DNA of 64,000 nucleotides from Brevundimonas sp. NIBR11 (lineage in GTDB: Bacteria; Pseudomonadota; Alphaproteobacteria; Caulobacterales; Caulobacteraceae): the NCBI RefSeq assembly GCF_027912535.1, contig NZ_CP115465.1, forward strand, positions 2,584,001 through 2,648,000. The letters run 5' to 3'. The notes beneath the pieces were generated by a model. That model did no database searches. It saw nothing but the letters and a program-made list of their open reading frames with translations, and was not told where the DNA came from. Below are positions 16,013 through 24,844 of this stretch, in pieces. The number at the start of each line of letters is the position of its first letter. The first letter of the stretch is position 1. A program made the position numbers and the translations under genes.

Positions 16013-17218
16013 ATGACCGAGGCCTATATCTATGACGCCGTGCGGACGCCGCGCGGCAAGGGCAAGAAGGACGGATCGCTGCACGAGATCACCGCCCTGT
16101 CGCTGGCCACCCAGGTGCTGGAGGCCCTGCGTGATCGCAATGGGCTGGAAACCTCCAAGGTCGACGACGTCATCCTGGGCTGCGTCTCGCCGGTGGGCGA
16201 GCAGGGGTCCGACATCGCCCGCACCGCCGTGCTGAACGCCGGCTGGGCCCAGACGGTCGCGGGCGTGCAGATCAACCGCTTCTGCGCCTCGGGCCTGGAA
16301 GCCGTGAACATGGCCGCCGCCAAGGTGAAGGCCGGCGAGGCCGATTTCGCCGTCGGCGGCGGCATCGAGGCCATGAGCCGGGTGCCCATGGGCTCGGACG
16401 GCGGCGCTTGGCCGGTCGATCCGAACTCAGCCTTCCCGACCTATTTCGTTCCCCAGGGCGTCTCGGCGGACATGATCGCGTCGAAGTACGGCTTCAGCCG
16501 CGACGACGTGGACGCCTATTCAATGGAATCGCACAAGCGCGCCGCGGCCGCCTGGGCCGAGGGCCGGTTCACGGGGTCGGTCGTGCCGGTGAAGGACCAG
16601 CTGGGCCTGACCATCCTGGATCGTGACGAGACCATCCGTCCGAACACGGACATGCAGACCCTCGGCGCCTTGAATCCCTCCTTCGCCATGATGGGCGAGA
16701 TGGCCTTCGACGCCGTGATCAACCAGCGCTACCCCGAGGTCGAGCGCGTCAACCACGTCCACACGCCCGGGAACTCGTCCGGCATCGTCGATGGTTCGGC
16801 CGGCGTCCTGATCGGTTCGCTGGAGGCCGGCAAGGCTCTGGGCCTCAAGCCCCGCGCCCGCATCAAGGGCGCGGCCTCGATCGGCTCGGAGCCCTCGATC
16901 ATGCTGACGGGCCCCGAGTTCGTGACCCAGAAGCTGCTGAACAAGCTCGGCATGACCGTCGCCGACATCGACGTCTGGGAGCTGAACGAGGCCTTCGCCG
17001 CCGTGGTCCTGCGCTACATGCAGGCGCTGAACATCCCGCACGACAAGATCAACGTGAACGGCGGCGGCATCTCCATGGGTCACCCCCTGGGCGCCACCGG
17101 CGCCATGATCACCGGCATCGCCCTGGACGAGCTGGAACGCTCGAACAAGGAAACCGCCCTCATCACCCTGTGCATCGGCGGCGGCATGGGCACCGCCACC
17201 GTCATCGAACGCGTTTGA
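16013..17218 (+). CDS. fadA: Acetyl-CoA C-acyltransferase (thiolase)
   Basis: Catalyses thiolytic cleavage of 3-ketoacyl-CoA, the last step of beta-oxidation. The 401-residue protein has the thiolase active-site set. The nucleophilic Cys is C91 in [15 protein letters not shown], the His lies in [14 protein letters not shown], and the second Cys is in [18 protein letters not shown] is also present. It is followed 11 bases later by the multifunctional beta-oxidation enzyme, so the two form the classic pair with genes in A-then-B order. The upstream GACGT palindrome suggests catabolite-type control. An acetoacetyl-CoA thiolase role cannot be excluded from sequence alone. Confidence 0.95.
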   Translation: MTEAYIYDAVRTPRGKGKKDGSLHEITALSLATQVLEALRDRNGLETSKVDDVILGCVSPVGEQGSDIARTAVLNAGWAQTVAGVQINRFCASGLEAVNMAAAKVKAGEADFAVGGGIEAMSRVPMGSDGGAWPVDPNSAFPTYFVPQGVSADMIASKYGFSRDDVDAYSMESHKRAAAAWAEGRFTGSVVPVKDQLGLTILDRDETIRPNTDMQTLGALNPSFAMMGEMAFDAVINQRYPEVERVNHVHTPGNSSGIVDGSAGVLIGSLEAGKALGLKPRARIKGAASIGSEPSIMLTGPEFVTQKLLNKLGMTVADIDVWELNEAFAAVVLRYMQALNIPHDKINVNGGGISMGHPLGATGAMITGIALDELERSNKETALITLCIGGGMGTATVIERV

Positions 17219-17229
17219 TCCGGGAGCGA

Positions 17230-19413
17230 ATGGATATGGAAAACTTCAAGATCGACGTCGACGCCGACGGCATCGCCCTGGTCACCTTCGACGTGCCGGG
17301 CCGCTCGATGAACACCTTGACCGGCACGGTCATGGACGAGCTGCCGCAGCTGGTCGAACGCATCAAGACCGACGACGCCATCAAGGGCGCGGTCATCACC
17401 TCGGGCAAGGCCTCGGGCTTCTGCGCCGGCGCCGACCTCGGCGACATGGCCGCGGGCCTGCTTTCGGGCTCGGGCGACCTGCAGACGGCGTTCGACGCCG
17501 GCTGGAAAATGAACGGCTCGCTGCGCGCGCTGGAGACCTGCGGCAAGCCGGTGGCGGCGGCTATCAACGGTCTGGCGCTCGGCGGCGGTCTGGAATTGAC
17601 CCTGGCCTGCCACTACCGCGTCGCGGGCGACAGCCCGAAGATCCAGCTGGGTCTGCCGGAGATCAAGGTCGGCCTGTTCCCCGGGGGCGGCGGCACCCAG
17701 CGCCTGCCGCGCCTGATCGGCGTGCAGGCGGCCATGATGGCCATGACCGAGGGCAAGTCCTTCCGTCCGGCAGAAGCCAAGTCGAGCGGCTTCATCCATG
17801 AGGTCGTCCCGGCGGGCTCCGAGGTCGAGGCCGCCAAGACCTGGATCAAGGGTGGCGGCAAGGCGCAGCAGCCCTGGGACGACAAGGGCTTCAAACAGCC
17901 AGGCGGCGGCCCCTACCACCCGGTGGGCGTGCAGAATTTCATCGTCGGCAATGCCATGATCCGCAAACAGACCTACGGCAACTATCCGGCCGCGACCAAC
18001 CTGATGAAGGCCGTTTACGAAGGCCTGCAGGTGCCGATGGACGCGGCCCTGCGCATCGAAACCCGCTACTTCATCAAGACACTGATGACGCCGCAGGCGC
18101 AGGGGATGATTCGCAGCCTGTTCCTGTCGAAGCAGGAGCTGGACAAGGGCGCCGTGCGTCCCGCCAACGTGCCGCCTTCGGACGCTAAGAAGGTCACCGT
18201 CATCGGCGCCGGCATGATGGGCGCAGGGATAGCCTATGTGCAGGCCTTGGCCGGCATCCAGACCATCCTGATCGACCGCACCCAGGAAGACGCCGACAAG
18301 GGCAAGGCCCACGTCGAGGAACTGCTGAAAAAGCGTCTGTCGCGCGGTCAGCTGTCGCAGGACAAGTATGACGCCCTGCTGGCCTCGGTCCTCGCCACCA
18401 CCGACTACGACCAGATCAAGGGCTCGGACCTGGTGATCGAGGCCGTGTTCGAAAACCGCGAGATCAAGGCGGACGTGACCAAGCGCGCCGAAGCCCAGCT
18501 GGAGCCGGGCGCGGTGTTCGGATCGAACACCTCGACCCTGCCGATCACCGGCCTGGCCGAGGCGAGCGTGCGCCCCGAGGACTTCATCGGCATCCACTTC
18601 TTCTCGCCGGTCGACAAGATGATGCTGGTCGAGATCATTCTGGGCGAGAAGACCGGCGAGGCGGCGATCGCGAAGTCGTTGGACTACGTCATGAAGATCA
18701 AGAAGACCCCGATCGTCGTCAACGACGGCCGCGGCTTCTACACCTCGCGCTGCTTCGCCACCTATATTGCCGAAGGTCTGGCGATGCTGGAGGAGGGCTA
18801 TGCCCCGGCTCTGATCGACAACATCGGTCGCGCCACCGGCATGCCGCGCGGCCCGCTGGAGATGCACGACGACGTCGCGCTCGACCTGTCGGTCAAGGTG
18901 TCGAAACAGACCGCCATCGACCTCGGCGACCAATACGTGCCCCTGCCGGGCGCCGAGATCGTCCGCACCATGGTGGAAGACCTCAGCCGCTACGGTCGCA
19001 AGAACGGCAAGGGCTTCTACGACTACGAGACCAAGCCGAAGACGCTCTGGAAGGGTCTATCCGAGCTGGCGCCGGTCAAGATCGACGACTCGACGCCGGA
19101 ACTGGTCGAGGACCAGAAGCAGCGCCTGCTCTATCGCCAGGCGGTGGAGGTCGCGAAATGCTGGGAAGAGGGCGTCATCGACGACCCGCGCGAGGCCGAT
19201 GTCGGCGCCATCCTGGCCTGGGGCTTCGCGCCCTGGACCGGCGGCCCGATCACCTACATCGACCAGATCGGCGTGGCGGCCTTCGTGGAACAGGCGGACA
19301 AATACGCCGCCCAGTACGGCGACCGCTTCACCCCGCCGCAGCTGCTGCGCGACATGGCGGCGCAGGGCGAGACCTTCTACGGCAAGTTCACGGGGGCCAA
19401 GGCCGCGGCCTGA
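17230..19413 (+). CDS. fadB: Enoyl-CoA hydratase / 3-hydroxyacyl-CoA dehydrogenase
   Basis: Bifunctional beta-oxidation enzyme of 727 residues. The N-terminal hydratase domain (about 1-190) shows [10 protein letters not shown] and [16 protein letters not shown], then [20 protein letters not shown] with the catalytic glutamates. The dehydrogenase part starts with the NAD-binding [18 protein letters not shown] near residue 320. [17 protein letters not shown] and [13 protein letters not shown] lie further on. ATG 17230 has GGGAG just upstream; ATG 17236 is an alternative. It should form a complex with the upstream thiolase. A strong bidirectional hairpin follows. Confidence 0.95.
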   Translation: MDMENFKIDVDADGIALVTFDVPGRSMNTLTGTVMDELPQLVERIKTDDAIKGAVITSGKASGFCAGADLGDMAAGLLSGSGDLQTAFDAGWKMNGSLRALETCGKPVAAAINGLALGGGLELTLACHYRVAGDSPKIQLGLPEIKVGLFPGGGGTQRLPRLIGVQAAMMAMTEGKSFRPAEAKSSGFIHEVVPAGSEVEAAKTWIKGGGKAQQPWDDKGFKQPGGGPYHPVGVQNFIVGNAMIRKQTYGNYPAATNLMKAVYEGLQVPMDAALRIETRYFIKTLMTPQAQGMIRSLFLSKQELDKGAVRPANVPPSDAKKVTVIGAGMMGAGIAYVQALAGIQTILIDRTQEDADKGKAHVEELLKKRLSRGQLSQDKYDALLASVLATTDYDQIKGSDLVIEAVFENREIKADVTKRAEAQLEPGAVFGSNTSTLPITGLAEASVRPEDFIGIHFFSPVDKMMLVEIILGEKTGEAAIAKSLDYVMKIKKTPIVVNDGRGFYTSRCFATYIAEGLAMLEEGYAPALIDNIGRATGMPRGPLEMHDDVALDLSVKVSKQTAIDLGDQYVPLPGAEIVRTMVEDLSRYGRKNGKGFYDYETKPKTLWKGLSELAPVKIDDSTPELVEDQKQRLLYRQAVEVAKCWEEGVIDDPREADVGAILAWGFAPWTGGPITYIDQIGVAAFVEQADKYAAQYGDRFTPPQLLRDMAAQGETFYGKFTGAKAAA

Positions 19414-19438
19414 CCGCGGTCACGCCTGGAAACGACAA

Positions 19439-19464
19439 CGGCCCCGGGATCGCTCCCGGGGCCG
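19439..19464. terminator. Bidirectional terminator between fadB and the next gene
   Basis: A perfect 11-bp stem, CGGCCCCGGGA / TCCCGGGGCCG, has a TCGC loop and is followed by TATTTCGTT on the plus strand. It lies between convergent genes and can end both transcripts. Confidence 0.75.
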
Positions 19465-19490
19465 TATTTCGTTCGCGATCGGTTGAGGGG

Positions 19491-19826
19491 TCAGCCGCCG
19501 GTGAACTCGAACGTTTCGCCGTTGATCTCGCACATATCGACGCGCTCGACGTAGTGGGTGTCGTCGTCGAACGAGTAGAAGAAGTCGTACATGCAGTCCT
19601 CAAGGTCGTCGTCGACCTCGACGTGGACGGTCTGGCCCGGTTCGATGATGCCTTCCAGAATGTCGTCGCTCCAGTCTTCCGACGACGACTGGCCGTACAG
19701 GATCGAGACGATGGTCTTGTCCGAGTTGTTCTCGATCGAGAACGAGACGGCTTCGGTCTGGGCCGAGGCGGCGACCGGAGCGGCGAACGCGGCGACGGCC
19801 GCGATGGTCAGGAACAGGTTACGCAT
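19491..19826 (-). CDS. Small secreted protein of unknown function
   Basis: A 111-residue exported protein. The signal peptide is MRNLFLTIAAVAAFAAPVAASA. The mature part is a short, strongly acidic beta-rich domain with SFSIENNSDKTIVSILYG, VHVEVDDDLEDCMYDFFYSF and VDMCEINGETFEF. Two cysteines could form a disulfide. Small secreted proteins of this pattern are common in Caulobacterales, but I do not know a function. The ATG at 19826 has GGGGGA upstream, so the longer frame to 19898 is not preferred. Confidence 0.8.
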   Translation of the reverse strand: MRNLFLTIAAVAAFAAPVAASAQTEAVSFSIENNSDKTIVSILYGQSSSEDWSDDILEGIIEPGQTVHVEVDDDLEDCMYDFFYSFDDDTHYVERVDMCEINGETFEFTGG

Positions 19827-19917
19827 TGAAATTCCCCCAACGCCGGCGACATGCTGGCGTAATGGCGATTTTTGTAGCTGACCGACGCTCAGTGTCAAAG
19901 CGTGGCCGTACGCCGCG

Positions 19918-20781
19918 TCAGGCTCCGTCAGCCTTCGTTACGACATCAGATGATGTCGAGCGGCTGTGCGGTCGTGGGGGCGGGAAGGCGCGATCCAGGG
20001 CCTCGATATCCTCCGGGTCGAGCTTGATCTCCAGAGCGGCGGCGTTCGCCTCCACGTGTGCGATGCTGGAGGCTTTGGGGATCGCGATGACGCCCTCGTG
20101 GCGCAGCACAAACGCCAGCGCGATCTGGGCCGGAGCGGCGTCGTGTCGATCGGCTACGGCGAGCAGGGTCGGATGCTCCAGCAATCCGCCCCGGCCAAGC
20201 GGCGAATAGGCCATCACCGGCATCAACTGTTCCTGCGACCACGGCAGAAGGTCGAACTCAATCCCTCGCGACCCGAGATTGTAGAGGAGCTGGTTCGCGG
20301 CGCAGCGCTCGCCGCCCTCGACCTCCATCAGCCGGTTCATGGCGCGCAGGTCCAGGTTCGATACGCCCCAGCGCGCGATCATCCCCTCGTCGATCAGTTC
20401 CTCGAACCCGGCGACGATTTCCTCCATCGGAAACCGGCTTTCCCAGTGCAGCAGATAGAGGTCGATCCGGTCGACACCGAGACGCTCCAGCGACTTCTCG
20501 GCGTGCAGCATCATGGTCATCTCGCCGGCGTGCTCGGGCCGGATCTTGGAGACGAGGAAGACCTCATCCCGCCGTCCCTGGATGACTTCCCCGACCAGCC
20601 GTTCGGCCCGGCCGTCACCATACAGTTCGGCGGTGTCGATCAAGGTCAGACCCAGGTCGAGACCGCGCGACAAGGACGCCTGTTCGGCGTCCCGGGTCTT
20701 GGGATCGTCGCCGATCATCCATGTCCCTTGGCCGAGAACCGGAACGATCGTACCGTCGGAAAAGCTGGTCATGCGGGTCAT
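19918..20781 (-). CDS. Aldo/keto reductase
   Basis: A 287-residue NADPH-dependent oxidoreductase of the AKR TIM-barrel superfamily. The catalytic tetrad is visible: D49 and Y54 in LIDTAELYGDG, K79 in FLVSKIRPEH and H112 in LYLLHWES. The C-terminal cofactor-binding part has AIPKASSIAHVEANAAAL. The second residue run GTIVPVLGQGTWMIGDDP is typical of the YeaE/AKR5-like branch. The substrate is unknown. Two ATG codons (20781 and 20772) are possible and neither has a strong ribosome site. It is divergent from an epoxide hydrolase-like gene 60 bases away. Confidence 0.92.
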   Translation of the reverse strand: MTRMTSFSDGTIVPVLGQGTWMIGDDPKTRDAEQASLSRGLDLGLTLIDTAELYGDGRAERLVGEVIQGRRDEVFLVSKIRPEHAGEMTMMLHAEKSLERLGVDRIDLYLLHWESRFPMEEIVAGFEELIDEGMIARWGVSNLDLRAMNRLMEVEGGERCAANQLLYNLGSRGIEFDLLPWSQEQLMPVMAYSPLGRGGLLEHPTLLAVADRHDAAPAQIALAFVLRHEGVIAIPKASSIAHVEANAAALEIKLDPEDIEALDRAFPPPRPHSRSTSSDVVTKADGA

Positions 20782-20841
20782 TGCGACATCAATGCACGAC
20801 GCGGCGTCCGGCTTCAAAGGCCCCGTTCGGAGACCGACGCC

Positions 20842-21843
20842 ATGCAGACCCGGATCGTAACGACCGATGGCCTTAAACAGCAGGTGCTGGAAGCGGGCGA
20901 AGGCCCTCTCGTCCTCCTGATCCACGGCTTCCCGGAGTTGGGAATCAGCTGGCGCGCGCAAGTGAAGGCGTTGGCCGAGGCCGGCTATCACGCAGTCGCC
21001 CCAGATATGCGCGGCTATGGCGGCACGGAAAAGCCGGCGGAAACCGGGGCCTACACGATCCTCGACCTCGTCGGCGACATGGTCGATCTGGTCCGGGCGC
21101 TCGGAGAGACCCGTTGCGCCGTCGTCGGTCACGACTGGGGAGCGCCGGTCGCCTGGCACTGCGCCCTGATGAGGCCGGACGTCTTTACCGCCGTCGCCGG
21201 CCTGTCGGTGCCGTTTCAGCCGCGTCGTCCGGGCGGCGCCCCGACCCCGATCATGGCGGCCATGTCGAAGCGTGCGGGTCTCGGCGAGCTGTATATCAAC
21301 CAGTTTCAAGACCCGGACCATCATCGGATCTTCGAGGCGGATGTCCCCAACGGCCTACGCAAGGGCTTCTACGCCTACGACGGCGCGACCCCGACCGAGC
21401 GTCAATCCACCGGCTTCATCGCGCCCGGCCACAACTTCCTGTCTGAGGTCGCCGAGGACGCGACCCTGCCGCCGTGGATGAGCGAGGCGCACCACGGCGA
21501 ATACGTCGCGGCTTTCACTGCCGGCGGTTTCAAGGGGCCCCTCGACTGGTATCGCAACATCGATCGCAACTGGGCCCTGACCGCCTTCCTGCAGGACGCC
21601 AGGATCCGTCAGCCCTCGATGTTCATCGTTGGCGAGAGGGACCCGGTTCGCCACTACGCCGGCCAGCATGAAGCGACCCTCAAGGACTGGCTGACCGATC
21701 TTCGCTTCCAGACCGTCCTGCCCGGTGCAGGTCACTGGCTGCAGCAGGAACGCCCTGGAGAGGTCAATGCGGCCCTGATCGGATTTCTGAAAAGCCTCGG
21801 GGCCGAGCGCGGACTTGCCCCGCCCCCCACCGGTCTGATCTAG
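20842..21843 (+). CDS. Alpha/beta hydrolase, epoxide hydrolase-like
   Basis: A 333-residue alpha/beta hydrolase most like soluble epoxide hydrolases. HGFPELGISW (oxyanion HGFP motif, residues 29-32) and the nucleophile D98 in VVGHDWGAPVAWH are diagnostic. An Asp nucleophile separates epoxide hydrolases and haloalkane dehalogenases from esterases. The cap region contains YINQFQDPDHH and ends with IDRNWAL. Acid and base residues are in GERDPVRHYA and GAGHWLQQERP. There is no signal peptide, so it acts in the cytoplasm. It is followed 27 bases later by another hydrolase gene. Confidence 0.9.
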   Translation: MQTRIVTTDGLKQQVLEAGEGPLVLLIHGFPELGISWRAQVKALAEAGYHAVAPDMRGYGGTEKPAETGAYTILDLVGDMVDLVRALGETRCAVVGHDWGAPVAWHCALMRPDVFTAVAGLSVPFQPRRPGGAPTPIMAAMSKRAGLGELYINQFQDPDHHRIFEADVPNGLRKGFYAYDGATPTERQSTGFIAPGHNFLSEVAEDATLPPWMSEAHHGEYVAAFTAGGFKGPLDWYRNIDRNWALTAFLQDARIRQPSMFIVGERDPVRHYAGQHEATLKDWLTDLRFQTVLPGAGHWLQQERPGEVNAALIGFLKSLGAERGLAPPPTGLI

Positions 21844-21870
21844 TCAGGCCTGTTGAGGGGGAGACCGACC

Positions 21871-23244
21871 ATGATCGAAGCAATGGCTATGGCTGAGGCT
21901 CCGGCCCAGGCGACGATCGCCGATTTGGCCGGTCGCTGGGAGGGCGTCATTCGCGTCGGCGAAGCTTCCATTCCGATCGTCATTCGCGTTGCTCAAGCGC
22001 CGGACGGTTTCGTCGCCATGATGGACAGCCCGACGCAGAACGCCCGCGATATCCCGGTGACAGGCCTGTCGGAATCGTCGGGCGTCGTCCGCTTCACGGC
22101 GCCCGCGGTAGGCGGCCGGTTCGAGGGTGCGCGATCGGCGGACGGCTCGACCTGGACCGGGACCCTGGCCCAGGGCGGAGGGTCGCTACCCCTGATCCTG
22201 ACCCGCGCGGCGCCGGCCGCCGACGTCGCGGTTTCTGCGCCGCCCAGCCGACCCCAGACGCCCGTCCCGCCCCTTCCCTACGCCTCCGAAGACGTAACCT
22301 TCGCGAACACCGGCGCCGGCATCACCCTGGCCGGGACTTTGACGGTCCCTGCGGGAGCGGGGCCTTTCCCGGCTGTCGTGCTGCTGACGGGGTCGGGCGC
22401 GCAGGATCGGGACGAGACGATCTTCAACCACAAGCCCTTCGCTGTCTGGGCCGACGCCCTGACCCGGCGCGGCGTGGCGGTGTTGCGCTTCGATGATCGG
22501 GGCGTGGGCGGATCCGGCGGAGGCACGGCGAGCGAAACCTCCGAGGACTTCGCCGGCGACGCGGCCGCGGCTATGGCCTTCCTGCGGACCCGGCCCGAAA
22601 TCGACCCCGCGGGTATCGGTTTCGTGGGCCATAGCGAGGGCGGCATGACCGGACCCCTGGCCGTGTCGAAAGGCGCGCCCGCGGCCTTCATCGTCATGAT
22701 CGCCGGACAGGCCGTATCCGGCGCCGACATCATCACCGAACAAGCCGCCCGTCTGGCCCAGGCCGGCGGCGCTTCACCCGATCAGGTGGCGGAGGCGCGT
22801 CGTGTCCAGGGTGAGGTCATGGCCGCTGTCGTTCGCAACAAGAACGACGGCCCCGCCGCCGCTCGCGAGGCCGAGGCGGTCCTGGTCGCCGCCGGACAGC
22901 CTGCCGCCCAGGCCCAGGCGGGCGTACGCCTGCTAAGTTCACCCTGGTACCGCTGGTTCGCCTCGCACGATCCTGCACCCGCTCTCGCAGAACTGCGCGT
23001 TCCGCTGCTGGCGCTCTACGGCGGCAAGGACCTCCAGGTGCCGGCCGACCAGAACGCCGAAGCCCTGGCGCGGGTCCAGCCCGCCGCCGAGGTCGTCGTC
23101 CTGCCGGGCCTCAACCACCTCATGCAGCACGCGACCACCGGTCTGCCCAACGAATATGGATCAAACACCGAGACCCTGGCCCCGGAAGCGATCTCGACCG
23201 TGGTGGATTGGGTGGTGCGCACGACAGGCGCCAGGCAGCCCTAG
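21871..23244 (+). CDS. Alpha/beta hydrolase with N-terminal beta domain (S33-like)
   Basis: A 457-residue hydrolase. An N-terminal lipocalin-like domain (LAGRWEGVIRVGEASIPIVIRV, about residues 18-115) is followed by a Pro-rich linker and an alpha/beta hydrolase domain. The nucleophile is S255 in GFVGHSEGGMTG, the acid lies in YGGKDLQVPADQ and the His in LPGLNHLMQHA. Relatives are exported, but here the ATG at 21871, with a GGGGGAGA site, gives only MIEAMAMAEAPAQA before the domain, so no usable signal peptide is seen. Its stop overlaps that of the convergent pirin gene. Confidence 0.85.
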   Translation: MIEAMAMAEAPAQATIADLAGRWEGVIRVGEASIPIVIRVAQAPDGFVAMMDSPTQNARDIPVTGLSESSGVVRFTAPAVGGRFEGARSADGSTWTGTLAQGGGSLPLILTRAAPAADVAVSAPPSRPQTPVPPLPYASEDVTFANTGAGITLAGTLTVPAGAGPFPAVVLLTGSGAQDRDETIFNHKPFAVWADALTRRGVAVLRFDDRGVGGSGGGTASETSEDFAGDAAAAMAFLRTRPEIDPAGIGFVGHSEGGMTGPLAVSKGAPAAFIVMIAGQAVSGADIITEQAARLAQAGGASPDQVAEARRVQGEVMAAVVRNKNDGPAAAREAEAVLVAAGQPAAQAQAGVRLLSSPWYRWFASHDPAPALAELRVPLLALYGGKDLQVPADQNAEALARVQPAAEVVVLPGLNHLMQHATTGLPNEYGSNTETLAPEAISTVVDWVVRTTGARQP

Positions 23245-24182
23245 ACCGGATGCGTCGGCTCAGGCCTCGGCGGAAGGGGCTCCGACCGCGTCGTCACCGC
23301 CGCATCTTCCGGCAGCGGGATGAATTCCAGATCGTCCTCGTCCGGCAGCTTCATCCGACCCTGTTTCCAGTCTTCCTTGGCCTGATCCAGACGGGCCTGC
23401 GACGACGCCACGAAATTCCACCAGATCAGCCGCTGGCCGATCGGCTCGCCGCCCAGAACCATGACCGTCGACTGTGTCAGGGATTTCACCGTCGGCTCGG
23501 CGTGCGGTTCCAGCACGATCATCTGACCTTCGTGGAAGGTGCGGTCGCCGACCTCGACCTGGCCCTTGGCGACATAGAGCGCGCGTTCGGACATGCCGCC
23601 CGCGCCCTTGCCCGGAGGCGGCGCGGTGCGCACCCCCTCCTGCATCTCCCAGTGCACATAGAACAGCGGCGACGAGGTGTTCACATTGGCCTTGGCGCCG
23701 TAGGCTTCGCCCGCCACCAGCCGCGCGAACAGGCCGCCGTTCTCATAGGCCGGCAGGGCGTCCTCGCCATAGTGCTGGAAGGACGGATCGATCTCCTCGG
23801 CCTCGTCGGGCAGGGCGATCCAGGCCTGCATCCCGTTCATCGGGCCCCCTTGTGCCTTCTTCAGCGGGTCGGTGCGTTCGGAGTGGACGATGCCCTTGCC
23901 GGCCGTCATCCAGTTGACCTCGCCCGGCCGGATCGCCTGGGTATAGCCCAGGCTGTCACGGTGCATGATCTCGCCCTCGAACAGATAGGTCAGGGTCGAC
24001 AGGCCGATGTGGGGATGAGGGCGGACATTGATCGCCTCTGAACCCGGTGCGAACTCGGCCGGCCCCATGTGATCCAGGAAGATGAAGGGCCCGACCATCC
24101 GGCGCGAGTGGAACGGCAGGATCCGCCCGACCTCGAAGCCGCCGAGGTCCTTCTTGCGGGCGTCGATCACCATCTCGATCAT
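23241..24182 (-). CDS. Pirin family protein
   Basis: A 313-residue bicupin of the pirin family. The N-terminal metal site shows RPHPHIGLSTLTYLFEGEIMHRDSLG followed by MTAGKGIVHSER, giving the three His and one Glu of active pirins. The C-terminal cupin (GQVEVGDRTFHEGQMIVLEP) lacks an obvious metal site, as is normal. PIGQRLIWWNFVASS is the family signature near the C-terminus. Some bacterial pirins are quercetinases and others bind regulators or dehydrogenases. The neighbouring bkd genes make a metabolic link possible. The ATG at 24182 has GGAG upstream. Confidence 0.93.
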   Translation of the reverse strand: MIEMVIDARKKDLGGFEVGRILPFHSRRMVGPFIFLDHMGPAEFAPGSEAINVRPHPHIGLSTLTYLFEGEIMHRDSLGYTQAIRPGEVNWMTAGKGIVHSERTDPLKKAQGGPMNGMQAWIALPDEAEEIDPSFQHYGEDALPAYENGGLFARLVAGEAYGAKANVNTSSPLFYVHWEMQEGVRTAPPPGKGAGGMSERALYVAKGQVEVGDRTFHEGQMIVLEPHAEPTVKSLTQSTVMVLGGEPIGQRLIWWNFVASSQARLDQAKEDWKQGRMKLPDEDDLEFIPLPEDAAVTTRSEPLPPRPEPTHPV

Positions 24183-24210
24183 AGGGGGGCTCCTCTATCT
24201 GTAACCGAAT

Positions 24211-24699
24211 CTATTGCACGTGAGGCGTGATGATGCCCAGCGGCAGGGTGGTCACATTCTTCACGCCGCGCGTGACGATGTGGCTCTCGCAGTCGGAGAC
24301 GATGCCCAGGCTGAGCAGCTTCTCGCGCAGGAACTGGTCGAAGGCGTGCATGTCCGAAGTGATGATCCGCAACACATAGTCCTCGCGGCCCGTGATGGTG
24401 GCGCACTGGACCACTTCGGGCCAGGTCGCGACGGCCGCCTCGAACACGTCGAGGTTCTCCTTGGACGGCAGCATCAGCTTGACGATGGCGTAGACCTCGA
24501 AGTCCAGACCCAGCAAGACGGCGTCGAGCAGAGTGACACGCTTGCGAATGAGACCGGAATCTTCCAGTCTCTTTATCCGGCGCCAGCACGGCGAGGCCGA
24601 CAAACCCACGCGCTCGGCGACTTCCGCGACCGACAATCCAGCGTCCTGCTGCAGGATGTCGAGAATTCGAGCGTCGATGGGATCCAGTTCGTCCGCCAA
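24211..24699 (-). CDS. bkdR: Lrp/AsnC-family regulator, BkdR-like, TTG start
   Basis: A 162-residue Lrp/AsnC regulator. The N-terminal helix-turn-helix is LDPIDARILDILQQDAGLSV, then AEVAERVGLSASPCWRRIKRLEDSGLI. A RAM ligand-binding domain follows (about 65-150, ATITGREDYVLRIITSDMHAFDQF). I take the TTG at 24699 as start because GGAG lies upstream at good spacing; an upstream TTG at 24729 falls inside a palindrome. It is divergent from the bkd operon. In Pseudomonas the Lrp homologue BkdR activates bkd genes in response to branched-chain amino acids, so the same role is inferred. Confidence 0.9.
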   Translation of the reverse strand: MADELDPIDARILDILQQDAGLSVAEVAERVGLSASPCWRRIKRLEDSGLIRKRVTLLDAVLLGLDFEVYAIVKLMLPSKENLDVFEAAVATWPEVVQCATITGREDYVLRIITSDMHAFDQFLREKLLSLGIVSDCESHIVTRGVKNVTTLPLGIITPHVQ

Positions 24700-24718
24700 T
24701 GCGTTTCTCCATTTATCG

Positions 24719-24732
24719 TTATTGCGCAATAA
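24719..24732. promoter_or_regulatory. TTATTGCGCAATAA palindrome, candidate BkdR site
   Basis: A perfect 14-base palindrome lies 20 bases upstream of the bkdR TTG start, in the 145-base region shared with the divergent bkd operon. The surrounding bases are unusually AT-rich for this genome. Lrp/AsnC proteins bind such AT-flanked palindromes, so autoregulation and bkd control are plausible. Confidence 0.5.
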
Positions 24733-24844
24733 AATACCCTAAACTGGGATGGTGCAAGGCGAAAATAGGCGAGCCTTGATTTGAAGCCCATGCTATCCAG
24801 CCGCCAATAGTTATGCGGTCGGATCAACCGAACGGCAGGATGGA

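Noticed and set aside
17080..18933. 617-codon minus-strand frame opposite fadB
   Set aside because: Shadow of the beta-oxidation gene; composition is that of reverse-complement coding DNA.
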